From Anthonomus grandis grandis (taxonomy: Eukaryota; Arthropoda; Insecta; Coleoptera; Curculionidae): a stretch of 64,000 nt of DNA. A program made the translations under genes and the position numbers. The notes below the pieces were generated by a model. The model was given only the letters and a program-made list of their open reading frames with translations, did not search any database and was not told where the DNA came from. The stretch covers positions 28,334,001 to 28,398,000 of the forward strand of contig NC_065551.1 of assembly GCF_022605725.1 (NCBI RefSeq), in the 5' to 3' direction. Shown piece after piece: positions 13,246 through 25,200 of this stretch (its first letter is position 1; every line of letters starts with the position of its first letter).

Positions 13246-16200
13246 AAAAATAAAAGAGCGACCCCATTATGGAATAAAAATATTTAAGCGACTTTTTGAC
13301 AAAAATAAAATATAAATTTTTTTATTTCTGTACAAAATTTTAATTTTTTTAATAATTGAAAGATTTTTAATTTAAGAAAGTGGTCTAGTAAATTAATAAA
13401 ACAATTATTTTTGATTTTATTCCAGGCAATAAATTAAGCAATTCAATGGGATAATAGTATCGCCATACATTAAAAGAAAAAGCGTACTCCTAATAAAAAG
13501 TAAATTATTCATTTACAAAGCAGTAATAAGAGCCAAACAATTATAATAGTTCAACCTCATTCTCAAAAACAAATAAAACAGTAATAAACTGATTTCAAAT
13601 ATTTCAAAACCATACATTAAAAATAATAATAAACGCCTCTTGGGTTTCTTAGAAATATATACATAAAGATCTAGCAATAAAGACAGTGGCACAATTTATT
13701 AAGAATAAATAATAAATTAAAAAATTAACAACACAAACTAAGTTGTACCAGAACAACCAGTTAAGGCCTGCTCAAAACAGTTTGATAAAGTCGGCTAAGG
13801 TAACTTGAACTATGGATATTGGAAAAGAAGTATTGTCTAAGTGAATCTGCAAAGATCCCAACCATTTGTTGCGGATCAGAAACCTTGATGGAGCTTAGAT
13901 AGTTTATGAAATAAGGGTATAAAGTTGTGAGCTATATGAAAACCAAAATTAAAATAAAATTTTTGCTCACACAACATCTGTGACCATATAGATGGCCAAA
14001 ACTTGCGGTTTACTGCATTTTTCCTCCTAACAACAGCGCAAATGAGAAATTGGGAAATCAATCAAGTATTACTGTTCTCTTTCGAGTCTACAGTTGCATA
14101 TGAATTTTCTGTGTACGTTCTTTTGGCGCCCAACAAAGAAATTTGCCAGACCGGTATAAAGCGCGTAAATTGTAGCATTATTATAATGTTGTAATATTAT
14201 GTTTTGATTCATCGTATTTTATGTTAAGTTGATTAATTAATAAATTTTTGCTTGCTTGCTTATAATTAATAATAGAGTTTATTCAGGTGTAATACATTAA
14301 TTAACAGTAATAATAATTAATAACATCTTTTAAATATAATTTCAACCACCTTCTATAAGAAAAGATTATCTTTAATAAACATTAGCTCCTCGAGTTATGC
14401 TAGTTATATTCCTAGTTAACGTCACGACTCCGTCAATTAACGAAGAAACTCGAGAAGGGGAATTTTAGGGCCTAATTAAAACCGATATGGGAGCTCACAA
14501 CGAAAAATAACACGACCATACTACCTAATACAAAATAATCAACTTATAATCATCATGTAATCAACTTCCCTTGTTCACGTTTAAGTTATTTCAGTTCCGT
14601 TAAAGTCACGCGATATTCCGACACGCATGAGGCTCAAACTTGAGGTATCGCTTAAATGGTTTTCAGGAAGTTTAAGAAGCTTCGTCAAATGACTTATTAG
14701 CAGGAAGTTTATTGGTTTATCGTGAAGTTGAGTACGCAGAAACGATAACGAAACTGGTTTTTTTACAGAGATCCATTAATGAATAATTACAGAGCGTATT
14801 TAATTTGGTAAATGGGTTATTAAAGCTAAAAGGTTTTAAAACGTAAAAAGTTGTGAAGCGTGTGTGTGTGTGTGGGTTTTAGGAATTAGAGTTAAAAGTT
14901 TTAGTTTAGTTTAAAACCCACACACACACACACGCTTCACAACTTTTTACGTTTTAAAACCTTTTAGCTTTAATAACCCATTTACCAAATTAAATACGCT
15001 CTGTAATTATTCATTAATGGATCTCTGTAAAAAAACCAGTTTCGTTATCGTTTCTGCGTACTCAACTTCACGATAAACCAATAAACTTCCTGCTAATAAG
15101 TCATTTGACGAAGCTTCTTAAACTTCCTGAAAACCATTTAAGCGATACCTCAAGTTTGAGCCTCATGCGTGTCGGAATATCGCGTGACTTTAACGGAACT
15201 GAAATAACTTAAACGTGAACAAGGGAAGTTGATTACATGATGATTATAAGTTGATTATTTTGTATTAGGTAGTATGGTCGTGTTATTTTTCGTTGTGAGC
15301 TCCCATATCGGTTTTAATTAGGCCCTAAAATTCCCCTTCTCGAGTTTCTTCGTTAATTGACGGAGTCGTGACGTTAACTAGGAATATAACTAGCATAACT
15401 CGAGGAGCTAATGTTTATTAAAGATAATCTTTTCTTATAGAAGGTGGTTGAAATTATATTTAAAAGATGTTATTAATTATTATTACTGTTAATTAATGTA
15501 TTACACCTGAATAAACTCTATTATTAATTATAAGCAAGCAAGCAAAAATTTATTAATTAATCAACTTAACATAAAATACGATGAATCAAAACATAATATT
15601 ACAACATTATAATAATGCTACAATTTACGCGCTTTATACCGGTCTGGCAAATTTCTTTGTTGGGCGCCAAAAGAACGTACACAGAAAATTCATATGCAAC
15701 TGTAGACTCGAAAGAGAACAGTAATACTTGATTGATTTCCCAATTTCTCATTTGCGCTGTTGTTAGGAGGAAAAATGCAGTAAACCGCAAGTTTTGGCCA
15801 TCTATATGGTCACAGATGTTGTGTGAGCAAAAATTTTATTTTAATTTTGGTTTTCATATAGCTCACAACTTTATACCCTTATTTCATAAACTATCTAAGC
15901 TCCATCAAGGTTTCTGATCCGCAACAAATGGTTGGGATCTTTGCAGATTCACTTAGACAATACTTCTTTTCCAATATCCATAGTTCAAGTTACCTTAGCC
16001 GACTTTATCAAACTGTTTTGAGCAGGCCTTAACTGGTTGTTCTGGTACAACTTAGTTTGTGTTGTTAATTTTTTAATTTATTATTTATTCTTAATAAATT
16101 GTGCCACTGTCTTTATTGCTAGATCTTTATGTATATATTTCTAAGAAACCCAAGAGGCGTTTATTATTATTTTTAATGTATGGTTTTGAAATATTTGAAA

Positions 16201-16547
16201 TCAGTTTATTACTGTTTTATTTGTTTTTGAGAATGAGGTTGAACTATTATAATTGTTTGGCTCTTATTACTGCTTTGTAAATGAATAATTTACTTTTTAT
16301 TAGGAGTACGCTTTTTCTTTTAATGTATGGCGATACTATTATCCCATTGAATTGCTTAATTTATTGCCTGGAATAAAATCAAAAATAATTGTTTTATTAA
16401 TTTACTAGACCACTTTCTTAAATTAAAAATCTTTCAATTATTAAAAAAATTAAAATTTTGTACAGAAATAAAAAAATTTATATTTTATTTTTGTCAAAAA
16501 GTCGCTTAAATATTTTTATTCCATAATGGGGTCGCTCTTTTATTTTT
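13246..16547. repeat. Perfect 3.3-kb palindrome: two 1636-bp inverted arms around a 30-nt spacer
   Basis: Left arm 13246-14881, spacer 14882-14911, right arm 14912-16547. Position p pairs with 29793 minus p. This relation holds at every place checked: the GCGTGTGTG / CACACACGC tract at 14858 and 14933, the GAGCGACCCC / GGGGTCGCTC ends, and matching open frames on opposite strands (13876-14061 with 15732-15917, 14003-14194 with 15599-15790). There is therefore no indel across 1.6 kb, and I saw no substitution. Outside the arms the flanks differ at once (13245 A opposite 16548 G). The arms contain no recognisable protein. Each has an 11-nt match to a tRNA-Lys primer-binding sequence. Either a recent inverted duplication or foldback, or a library/assembly artefact. 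Confidence 0.95.
14124..14134 (+). other. Primer-binding-site-like sequence (tRNA-Lys type) in the left palindrome arm
   Basis: TGGCGCCCAAC is the complement of a tRNA-Lys 3' end including CCA and is the start of the primer-binding site used by gypsy-type insect LTR retrotransposons. The mirror copy is at 15659-15669 on the minus strand. An 11-mer this GC-rich is unexpected by chance in such AT-rich DNA. The match stops after 11 nt, and I could not define a flanking LTR with TG...CA ends, so the retrotransposon origin of the arms is an inference. Confidence 0.4.
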
Positions 16548-16729
16548 GAATTAACAAAATAAGCATTTTAATATTATTAGGCTCCGTAAATTGCATTATA
16601 TAAAAATCACTCATCTATTAATTTTCGACAAATAAAGTTGTAGTTAATCGATGGTCAAATTTGTGTAGAATTTATTTTGAATTAAATTTATTCCCTTTTT
16701 TAAAAAGTAGATGTTCAATAATAATTTCA
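16547..16729 (+). repeat. 5' LTR (183 bp)
   Basis: The LTR begins TGAATTAACAAAATAAGC and ends ATTTCA. It is the same length as the 3' copy with five mismatches. A TATA-like box (TATATAAAAA) lies about 55 bp in and an AATAAA about 90 bp in, as expected for U3 and R. Its first T is also the last complementary base of the palindrome's right arm. Confidence 0.88.
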
Positions 16730-16733
16730 TCAC

Positions 16734-16749
16734 TGGCGCAGTCGGTAGG
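16734..16749 (+). other. Primer-binding site (tRNA-Ser type)
   Basis: TGGCGCAGTCGGTAGG lies 4 nt after the 5' LTR. This is the place and wording of the primer-binding site of the 17.6/297/ZAM group of insect gypsy elements, attributed to tRNA-Ser. It differs from the tRNA-Lys-type sequence in the palindrome arms, so the two are from different element lineages. Confidence 0.75.
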
Positions 16750-16753
16750 CACA

Positions 16754-17153
16754 TCCTTTAAAAATGAAATAATTCAAAACCTTTGTTCTTTACATAAAAT
16801 TGAAATTCATTATTCTACCCCTCACAACCCCAACTCAAATAGTCCAATTGAACGTCATCACTCACTTTAAATGAAATTATTCTTACCCTTAAGCACCAAA
16901 AGCCAAAAGAAAATATAATAATTCTAATGAATTATGTCATTCTTTCCTATAATAACTCTACACATAGTGCATCCCAATATACCCCTTTTCAAATTGTCAG
17001 AGGCAAATTAGACTATAAAAACCCTCTAGAGCTCTCAAACGAACAAAATCTTTCCCAATACATGCAAGAGCATACAGAGAATATTAAAATAATTAAGTCT
17101 GTTAGGCCAAGAACCTCATACCTTGACCCCATACATAATTATTATTATTATAA
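16754..17153 (+). pseudogene. Truncated, frameshifted integrase remnant
   Basis: The conceptual peptide has HYSTPHNPNSNSPIERHH, the retroviral-type integrase stretch containing the third acidic residue of the DDE triad. After a one-base frameshift near 16860 it continues with YNNSTHSASQYTPFQIVRGK, the conserved region that follows the core. Both catalytic aspartates and the zinc-binding N-terminus are absent, and the fragment begins just after the primer-binding site, so a large internal deletion fused leader to integrase. The C-terminal part runs to within a few bases of the 3' LTR with no clear polypurine tract. Confidence 0.85.
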
Positions 17154-17160
17154 ATATTTC

Positions 17161-17343
17161 TGAATTAACAAAATAACCATTTTAATATTATTAGGCTTCA
17201 TAAATTGCATTATATAAAAATCACTCATCTATTAATTTTCGACAAATAAAGTTGTAGTTAATCGATGGTCAAATTTGTGTAGAATTTATTTTGAATTAAA
17301 TGTATTCCCTTTTTTAAAAAGTAGATGTTCAATAATAATTCCA
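17161..17343 (+). repeat. 3' LTR (183 bp)
   Basis: The LTR begins TGAATTAACAAAATAACC and ends ATTCCA, colinear with the 5' LTR without indels. Five differences in 183 positions suggest modest age since insertion, if gene conversion is ignored. Confidence 0.88.
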
Positions 17344-20300
17344 TTACTCGTGTATATTTTAATAAAGCTTTTACCACAAAAAAGTAAAAGGTAATATTGA
17401 TTCTATGTAAAAGTGATTCTAGAAGCATTTAGTGGATAGTTAAACAAACAAAAAATTGAAATATCTAAAAGTATGACAAATTTTAACAGATTAAGACAGA
17501 TGATAAAACTGACTTACAGAACTATATTTTTAAATGAAATCCCTGATATTTATGTTAAAATCGTTGCTGCTTTTATCAATTGCACTCCAAAATAAGTATC
17601 TACTTTTAGAAAAACAATTAAAGTGATAAAAAGCCTGTGCAAAATTTATGTTGTTGTATATTTTTTTATGAAATATGTATATCTTTATTTAAAATCGTAC
17701 TTTTTCATTAAATAAATAAGTATAATTTAGTATACAATTACTTTAATTCAAAAACTTTAAATTTTAATTTGGAAAACACGATAATGCTTGAAATCAAAAA
17801 GTAGTTAAAAGAATTATGTTTATTCTAATTTAACTTTTTATATATTGATTGAAATAAATTAATAAAATTTTACAAAATATTCAAAATATTTTAAGAGACT
17901 AGGTTTTTGCTACACTTATCTCATTTTCCGCAATAAATAACCCAACTTTAACTAAATTTGCCTGACTAATGGTTCTCGAGTTTGACGTAAAAATTTATTA
18001 TTATAAATACAATAGTTTAGTATGTAAGAACAAATCTTGGTCATGATCGAGTTAGCAATTTTCCTATAGTTTATCTAATACTTACTATATCTCAACTTAA
18101 AATATTTACAACGAGATTCGTATGAAATCTAAGTACAACCTTATAATTAATGATTTTTTTTATTAAAGTAATAATTGAGCAAAATAACTATGATGGTGCG
18201 GTTAAATTATATTTGGTAAGTTACCTGCATAATTCATTTGATATTTACGAGTGATATGACAAAGCAGAACGGCATTTATTTATCATACGATAGTTAAGTA
18301 TTAGTTTCGATAAAACACCATTAGAGTCTACTATATTATTAATTAGTTTGTATGGATGAATCACATCATTAATTATTTCACGAAACTCAATTTTATGTGG
18401 TATGTTTCTAAGCTTATATGCTAGCTGCTATTAACTAATTTATAGTAATAATGTGGTAGTTGGAGAAAAAATACACTCCTAAAAAAGCGCCCTGAGTTAC
18501 TTTAATAATTATAAAATTAAAATCGGGCAAGTATACTTAAGATGTGATTATTAATATGACTTATAGAGCACAAAATAAAGAAGAATTATCTCTTAAACCT
18601 TGGTATTATCAATACACAGGATGATGTTACCAAAAAATCGATAAAAAAACGACGAGAAAATCCATGCTTAAAGAATTTTCATAAACTACGTCAAAGAATA
18701 CTGTTTGGTAATAAACTACAGGTGAATGTCCTAAATAAAAGATACGATACGCAGTCATACGTAATAATATGAGTATGCGAAAAATATTGGAAATTCTTGA
18801 GTTGTTCTAAAAGATGTTGAAGTTATGATAATGAAGCATTAAAAATTAAGAAGTATTGTATAGAAAAAAATTACGATTAGCTCATAACTTAAAATTGGTT
18901 ATTTTTATATGAAATATAGCAAAAAGAATTATTTAATGCTAATCTTATTTTAAGCTATACTTAAAGCAACTGTTATATGGTACTTTTATATATAATTAAG
19001 TAAATAGAGTATCCACTTAATTTGGTAATATAAATTAGCTTTCTAATTCTACGATTATTCTAAAAAAAGCAACTAGCTATTTGACTATTAGTCTTTAAAT
19101 AATAAATTAACAAAAAGGTTAATTTACCCTGATTTTTTTTATCTATGACTGTGCCAGCTGGTCCGCTCAATTAATCAAGTTCGGCAGCTGTTAATATTCC
19201 CTTTTAAAGAAACTTTCCCTCTAATTGGTACATTAAATATGCTTTTTGTAAATGTAGTCTATGATCTATAAAAAGAATTTCGATAATCTTTTTTCAATTT
19301 AATAAATGGGTAATTTGAGGGTTTTCTTTGATAAAAAAATCCTAAAAAACCATTAGTTTTTTACGAAACTAATAGAGTTTTGTTTTTTTTTTATGCTATT
19401 TGGTAATCTGTGCCTTCTAATGGTGCATTATCAGAAAGTTTTCCTAACGGATTTTAACGCCTAAAAGTCAAACCAAGGAAATTCATTGATCTGGATTCTA
19501 CTTTATTCTACTTTTAAAAATCTCTAGACAAAATACTTGGATTTTTTCTTAGTTGGATTTTGTTTAGAGCTAACCAAATCTGACGCTTGCCCTCAGTTCG
19601 GTATGCTGAGTTTTCTCAATCCATTGTTATTGAGAATTCTCTGAAAATTGCCGTAAAGGCACAAAGGTATAGATTAGCTAATTATTTCTAATAAGCTAAC
19701 GAACTATACTAACTTCATTTAGAGTTGCTTATTCTTGACTTATTGTTACCCCTAATATCGTATACGGATACTCTTTTAAGAAAATGTTATTATATACGTA
19801 TATAAACTCAAGTAGGGACTTTTACCTAGATACACGATTTTTACGCTCATCTTGCTGTATTGGCTCTTTAAGCTTCAATTGCTGTGATCGCAATTATTTC
19901 TCTTAAAGGTGATCAGGGTTGCTCTATCGTACTCTTTCATGCAAGAGATTCTCGTTGATATTTGATCTCTAGTAATGTTTCCTTTTTTCTAGTTCAGGTG
20001 CACTTACATATCTTTTAAATGAAATGTTATATTGATGGATTATTTTAAAAAAACTTGACATAGAAGAGAGTAAGGTAAAACAAGACCTTAGATAAAATTC
20101 ATCAAGCAGTTTTACATCTTTATTTTCGGGACATTATTTTTTTCGTAAGGAGCCGTAAAATTTTCGGCATGATTTAAAGTCATAATTGCATTTAATTTTG
20201 AAACTAAATAGCAGAAATATTGAGAGGATCTTCATTTTCTAAAGATGACTTTTATAGAACTGGATAATGTGGTGAAACGAAAGCAATCGCTCGAATGAAG

Positions 20301-21971
20301 TTAAACGTTGAACATGTCTTAGCTTTTTGAAAATGACAATATTAAGAAAGTTCATCATATCCATTTAAGTTATGCATAAATAAAAAAATTTAATTTTTCA
20401 AAATTTCTGTTAAAATCAGTGAAAAATATGTAAATAAAACTGATATTATCCTTTATAGAGTATTACAACTATCCTTTCTACATTTATATGCATTTTGATG
20501 AAATTGTAGTTTACCAGGCATAATTTTTTGAAAAATCACAAATTAAGTACGGTGAAGTGGGTCTATATAATCGTTTTTACGTATACTGCATTTACTTTAA
20601 AAAGTGATGCTTAAATAATTTCTAACATAATTTTCTTTTTGACTAAACAAATAGTTAAAAACATTACATATCGGTTTTATTAATATATTAACATTTATAT
20701 TAATATTATTTTAAGTGCGAAGAATTGTACCAAAGTTAAAAGCTTTATGTAACTAAATATGTTTATTTACGCTCAATTTATTCCCATTTATATATTATGA
20801 ATTTATTTAAAAGGAACATGATGTTTTGCGAGACTACTTGTTGCATTAATACTTTGTACTTTTAATTATATTTTATTTATAAACTTCAATAAATATCTAT
20901 AAAATAATGTTTTTTAACCTTTTGACCGTATATCACTCGTGCAGAAGCAATCGAAATTAGAATTCCGGGCCATGCCCAGCTAATATAAAAATCTTTCCGA
21001 CAAATGTGTAAGGCAATACGTGCGGAGGCAACGCAAATCCTTTTTATTAGTAGCGAAATTGAGAAGGAAATTGACCAACCGAAAATGGCCGACAAAGTCC
21101 CAACATTTTGCGGAAATTCTTACCTATTTCTATATTCTCTGGGCGTACTTTGACTGCAATTTTTGTGAAATTTCTTTATACATTATTCTAGTTTTTTCTT
21201 TTTTTGTTTATCTCATTTAGAAACTAGTCATCAAATACCAAATTATGAGTGAATTAATAAAAAGTAGACCAAACACAAATATTTTTAGGAGAATTTCAAT
21301 AAAAAATATGCAATTAAAAAAAAAATTACAAAAAATATGAGACAAGTTGATATTTTAGTCCAGGAAAATCAATTTACTACATAAGCATATTACTGTGTGT
21401 ATTAAAGTAAAAGTCCTATAATTGCGAGTTCAATTTTCTAGAAGGTAAATCTTGGTAAATGTAATCACATTGATTAAATTGAGAATTGAAAATTGAGAAT
21501 TATTTATTTAATATTCTTAATATTAAATAAATAATTTGAATTCTTAAAGGCGTATCTATAAACTGCAAAATATATCTATTAATTTCAGAAGAGCTGTAAA
21601 TTCTCCTAAGAGAACTTTAATAATATTTGTGACAGAAATTTGAAGATAATAAACAATTAAGATAAAACAATAAAAGCAACAGATCCTATAAATGATCCTA
21701 CCAACTAGCCAAGAAGTGAGCTTCAAAAAGTTTATGACATAAGCATCAAAGAAGAAAAAAAAGACAGACGTTCCATTAGAGTTTAGATACTATCTTGTGG
21801 AAATTGCGCACCCCAAGAATATTAGAATTGTTAATGAGTATGCAATTAAATGAGTATGAATTATTTTTTCGGTAATCAAGGTATGATTTACCAAGGCGAA
21901 ATTATGATGATTTGATCTAAGTTTCGATATCTTTTCGGTCTAATCTGGTTTCTCCTGAATAGTTTTTAACA
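17344..21971. other. Intronic AT-rich DNA, no recognised gene
   Basis: I found no exon or complete element. Around 20290-20380 a short stretch ends with CCATTTAAGTTATGCATAAA, a terminus shared with the repeats at 39.9 and 40.7 kb. The more GC-rich patches at 19140-19200, 19560-19660 and 20930-21110 have no frame I can place in a family. Confidence 0.5.
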
Positions 21972-22240
21972 GCAAACGAATACTGGGATGAAATCTTGGA
22001 ACTCATGGTTCATCCACGCATTACAGAGTTTAGTATACTTAAGCATGTTTGCATATTGCAAGAACCGTTGGAAAATTTTTGGAGCAGCACAATATTTGGT
22101 AATATTAAATAATTCAATAACATATTTCGGGTATTGCCATAACATGCGCAATACTTTGACTTAAATCCTATGGAACACATTTGAATTATCTTAAAAAGAG
22201 TTGCTGAACTATATCCAAAAGCATATCCTACAAAATAAGC
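21972..22240 (+). pseudogene. Tc1/mariner-type transposase relic
   Basis: ANEYWDEILELMVHPRI (from 21972) resembles the conserved YxDEILEPxVRP stretch of Tc1-like transposases. About 180 nt further on, FDLNPMEHI, a stop, then IILKRVAEL (22155 onward) resembles the SPDLNPIEHxWxxLKR block that carries the third catalytic acidic residue. Order and spacing fit the family, but frames are broken and the region between, with the second Asp, is unreadable. No terminal repeats were found. Old and non-functional. Confidence 0.6.
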
Positions 22241-25200
22241 AAAACAGTATTGGCAGTTAAATTAGGTGCAAACCAAATAAATATCCAGCTGTTATTGTCG
22301 ACAGAAGGTATTAATTCCCTGGTATACTTTTTGTTTTTGTATTTTTTATAAATGAATGTTCAGCAGTATTTTAATATTTTCAAAATTTTCATTTAATTTT
22401 TTTTAATATTTTTTAACTTTGTACCATTTTAGGCACTTTAATTTGCCTAGGATCAAATAGTTTTTTGATTTTAATGTTAACTATATGTCTCCTAAATATA
22501 ATTTTTTCCTTATTTAGTTGAAACTCCATTATATAAAACATATATGTTATATTACTAATTAGGTATTATTTTAAAATCTTAATCTAATGTCGTCTTATCT
22601 AGACCCCATAATACTATAAAACTTGCTGTTTATGTATATAATTAGACCCTAAAATAACGGCTAGCTGAATGGCTTTTGTCTAGATGATAATTCCTCTAAT
22701 CGCTTGAAAATAATGTGATTTCTGTTGCCAGTTTAATTATATTTTTTCTTTCATACAGGCTTTAGAATGCAGTGCGGGTAAAATGTATTTTTTAAAGGGT
22801 AGAGTGGCTCCCTATAGATGCCACCTACCTTCCTACTATTGAAAAGTCATGTCAATTGTCATCTGTCATATTAAATGTCATCAGTGAGGTTTAAAAGTTT
22901 GTCACCTGATTTCGAATGCTATCTAAATAAATGTACACAACTGTATTTTAGGTCATCGATCATCTGCTTAATATCAGCTAGAGTTCAGAAATATCAACTG
23001 TCATGTCATTTTTTTCGGTATTAGGCGAAGAGATTTAGAAGTACTTTGCTGATGCAGAGCCTTGATTGTATGTTTAAAAATATAATTTAATAATAATATT
23101 TATAAGTTTTTTTTGCTTTGACAATTTTTTTAATATATAAAAATATATATAAAAATACATAAATTTATGTAGTTTTTTAGTGCTTATTTTTGGGCTTTTT
23201 AATGCATCATTTCAGATAAACATATTCGTATATACGTATCTGTCAGTTGGTTTCAGCTTTAATATCTCATTTTATTATCTAGTCTATTTTTTTGGTTTTT
23301 AATATTTTTTTATTTTATTTATTTTTAAATATATATATTATATATTTAATTTTTTTCATAACATGAACTGGTTTGGTTGGTATACCATCACTGCATAAAA
23401 CACAAGAATCTTGTAGTTGTTAAATACGTGTTTTAGTTTTCAAGTCCTTTCCTACAAACGCATACGTATACATGTATCTGTAAGTTTGTTTTTTTTAGTA
23501 TTTGTTATTTAATGAGTCTAATTTTTTTAAGCAAGGGGACTTTTTTTAGAATAACAATTTGAAAATGTACTTTGTTTTGTATATTTTTGTTCAGAAAATT
23601 TTTTTTGGCCTAGATATATTCCTTATCTCCATGGACCATTTAACACAGTAGGGATAACATTAAAACTTAAAAAAGAAGAATACCTTTTTCTGTAATCATT
23701 AATAATAATCTTGGACTATAGACAAAACAACTTTGAATACGATCCGTATTAACCCAAAAGCAAAACAGGCCATTTTAACCCAAAGACAGGGTTATGAAAA
23801 TTAGACTAATAATCCGAAGATTTCGGTATACGTCTTTGAGTAATTAGGGTTATTTAAGCTGAGGATGGTCCCTTATGGCATGTGCCTTTTGTTAATTTTG
23901 AAAGGAAGACTGTAATCTGATAGATAAAGTTATGGTATGAAGTATAGTACTTTTATAGCCTTTACTTTTAAATAGTTAGTTAAGGTTTATAAGTTTTTTA
24001 AAAAAATTTCTGCTCTTTTAAATTTTTTATTAAATATAGTACTATATTGGAAGATGTTCTGTTACGTCTAAAGTTATGTAACTTAAGTATTTATTGTTTA
24101 TAATATCGAAATGTTAAGAGATAAAGATGATTAATTAAAAAATTCCTGACTTTTATATAAAAATTAATATTTATAAAATGAAACAACGCGATTTATTTTT
24201 CCTTCTCTTATATCAATCTAATTTTTATCCTTAATCTATGAATCTTCATCTAATAATTAAAAGATAACTAACAACAAAATTGTGTAAATTGCAACAATGT
24301 GCTTTAAAATAAATATATCTTTAAGACTGTATTTACATCAAAATGTTAAATAAAAGGTATGTCATGGTCCATGTTTGATTACATTTCAATCACTGCAACA
24401 TTGCATATAATTTTTTTCTGGATATTCGTGATCGATTAAAAAAAAAAAGAAAAGCTGTTGTAATCGATTTATTTGTGCTATTAGGTTAGGTTTATTACAT
24501 TACATGTTTTGCAGAAGCAAATTAGTGTTAAATTTGTTTTTCCTAAATTAGCAAACTTTTCTTTTTATATAAATAATAAAATTATTTCTCGCGCCTATGT
24601 GCATAACTTATATATTTTTTTTAATGTTATATTTTATATGGTTACTAAGATTATGCCTCCTTGACATATGCATTAAATTTTTTATATTAAAAAATCAATT
24701 ATTATTATAGGAGTAAATAATTGACTAACTCAAATATAAGGCAGTTATACAAAATTGCATTGTTATTTATGTAATTCTTTTCTGTTTTTTTTATTAACAT
24801 ACCATCTCTTTTTCAGTATTTTCTCAACAGCTTATTCAGCGGTCATTCTTTTTTTAATAATAGAGTTTATATTTATCTTGGCATCTTAACGTAAACATAT
24901 AAATAAATTAAAAAAAAACTATCAATTTTTTAATACCTAGGAAATAAATAAAATATAGGTCCGGAAGTCGTTAGGCTAGTTTAGTGTTCCTGTTAACCTA
25001 AATTATAATGGAAAATAGGTTAATGTAAACTATAAATAACGAAATAAAATTGCTTACAAAAAAGCGAATAAAGGAAACGAATAGTAATGCGCTGCCAGAA
25101 AAGGAGAGAGGCAATTATCGCCCATTGCTGTTTTCTATCAGTTGTTCGTAAAATGCAATAATATATTAATATGTGATATGCTTAAATTTAATCTGGATTT

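Larger units (their letters stand above)
16547..17343 (+). mobile_element. Internally deleted gypsy-type LTR retrotransposon (797 bp)
   Basis: Two direct 183-bp LTRs (16547-16729 and 17161-17343) start TGAATTAAC and end CA. They contain TATATAAAAA and AATAAA and differ at only five positions by eye. A primer-binding site follows the left LTR at 16734, and an integrase remnant fills the interior. gag, protease, reverse transcriptase, RNase H and most of integrase are missing, so the element cannot be autonomous. No matching target-site duplication is visible: TTTT precedes the left LTR and TTAC follows the right one. That fits the left LTR lying exactly on the palindrome boundary, where the original flank may have been replaced. 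Confidence 0.9.

Noticed and set aside
13876..15917. Paired open frames of 61 and 63 codons on opposite strands
   Set aside because: They are mirror images produced by the palindrome and resemble no protein. The duplication is not evidence of selection.
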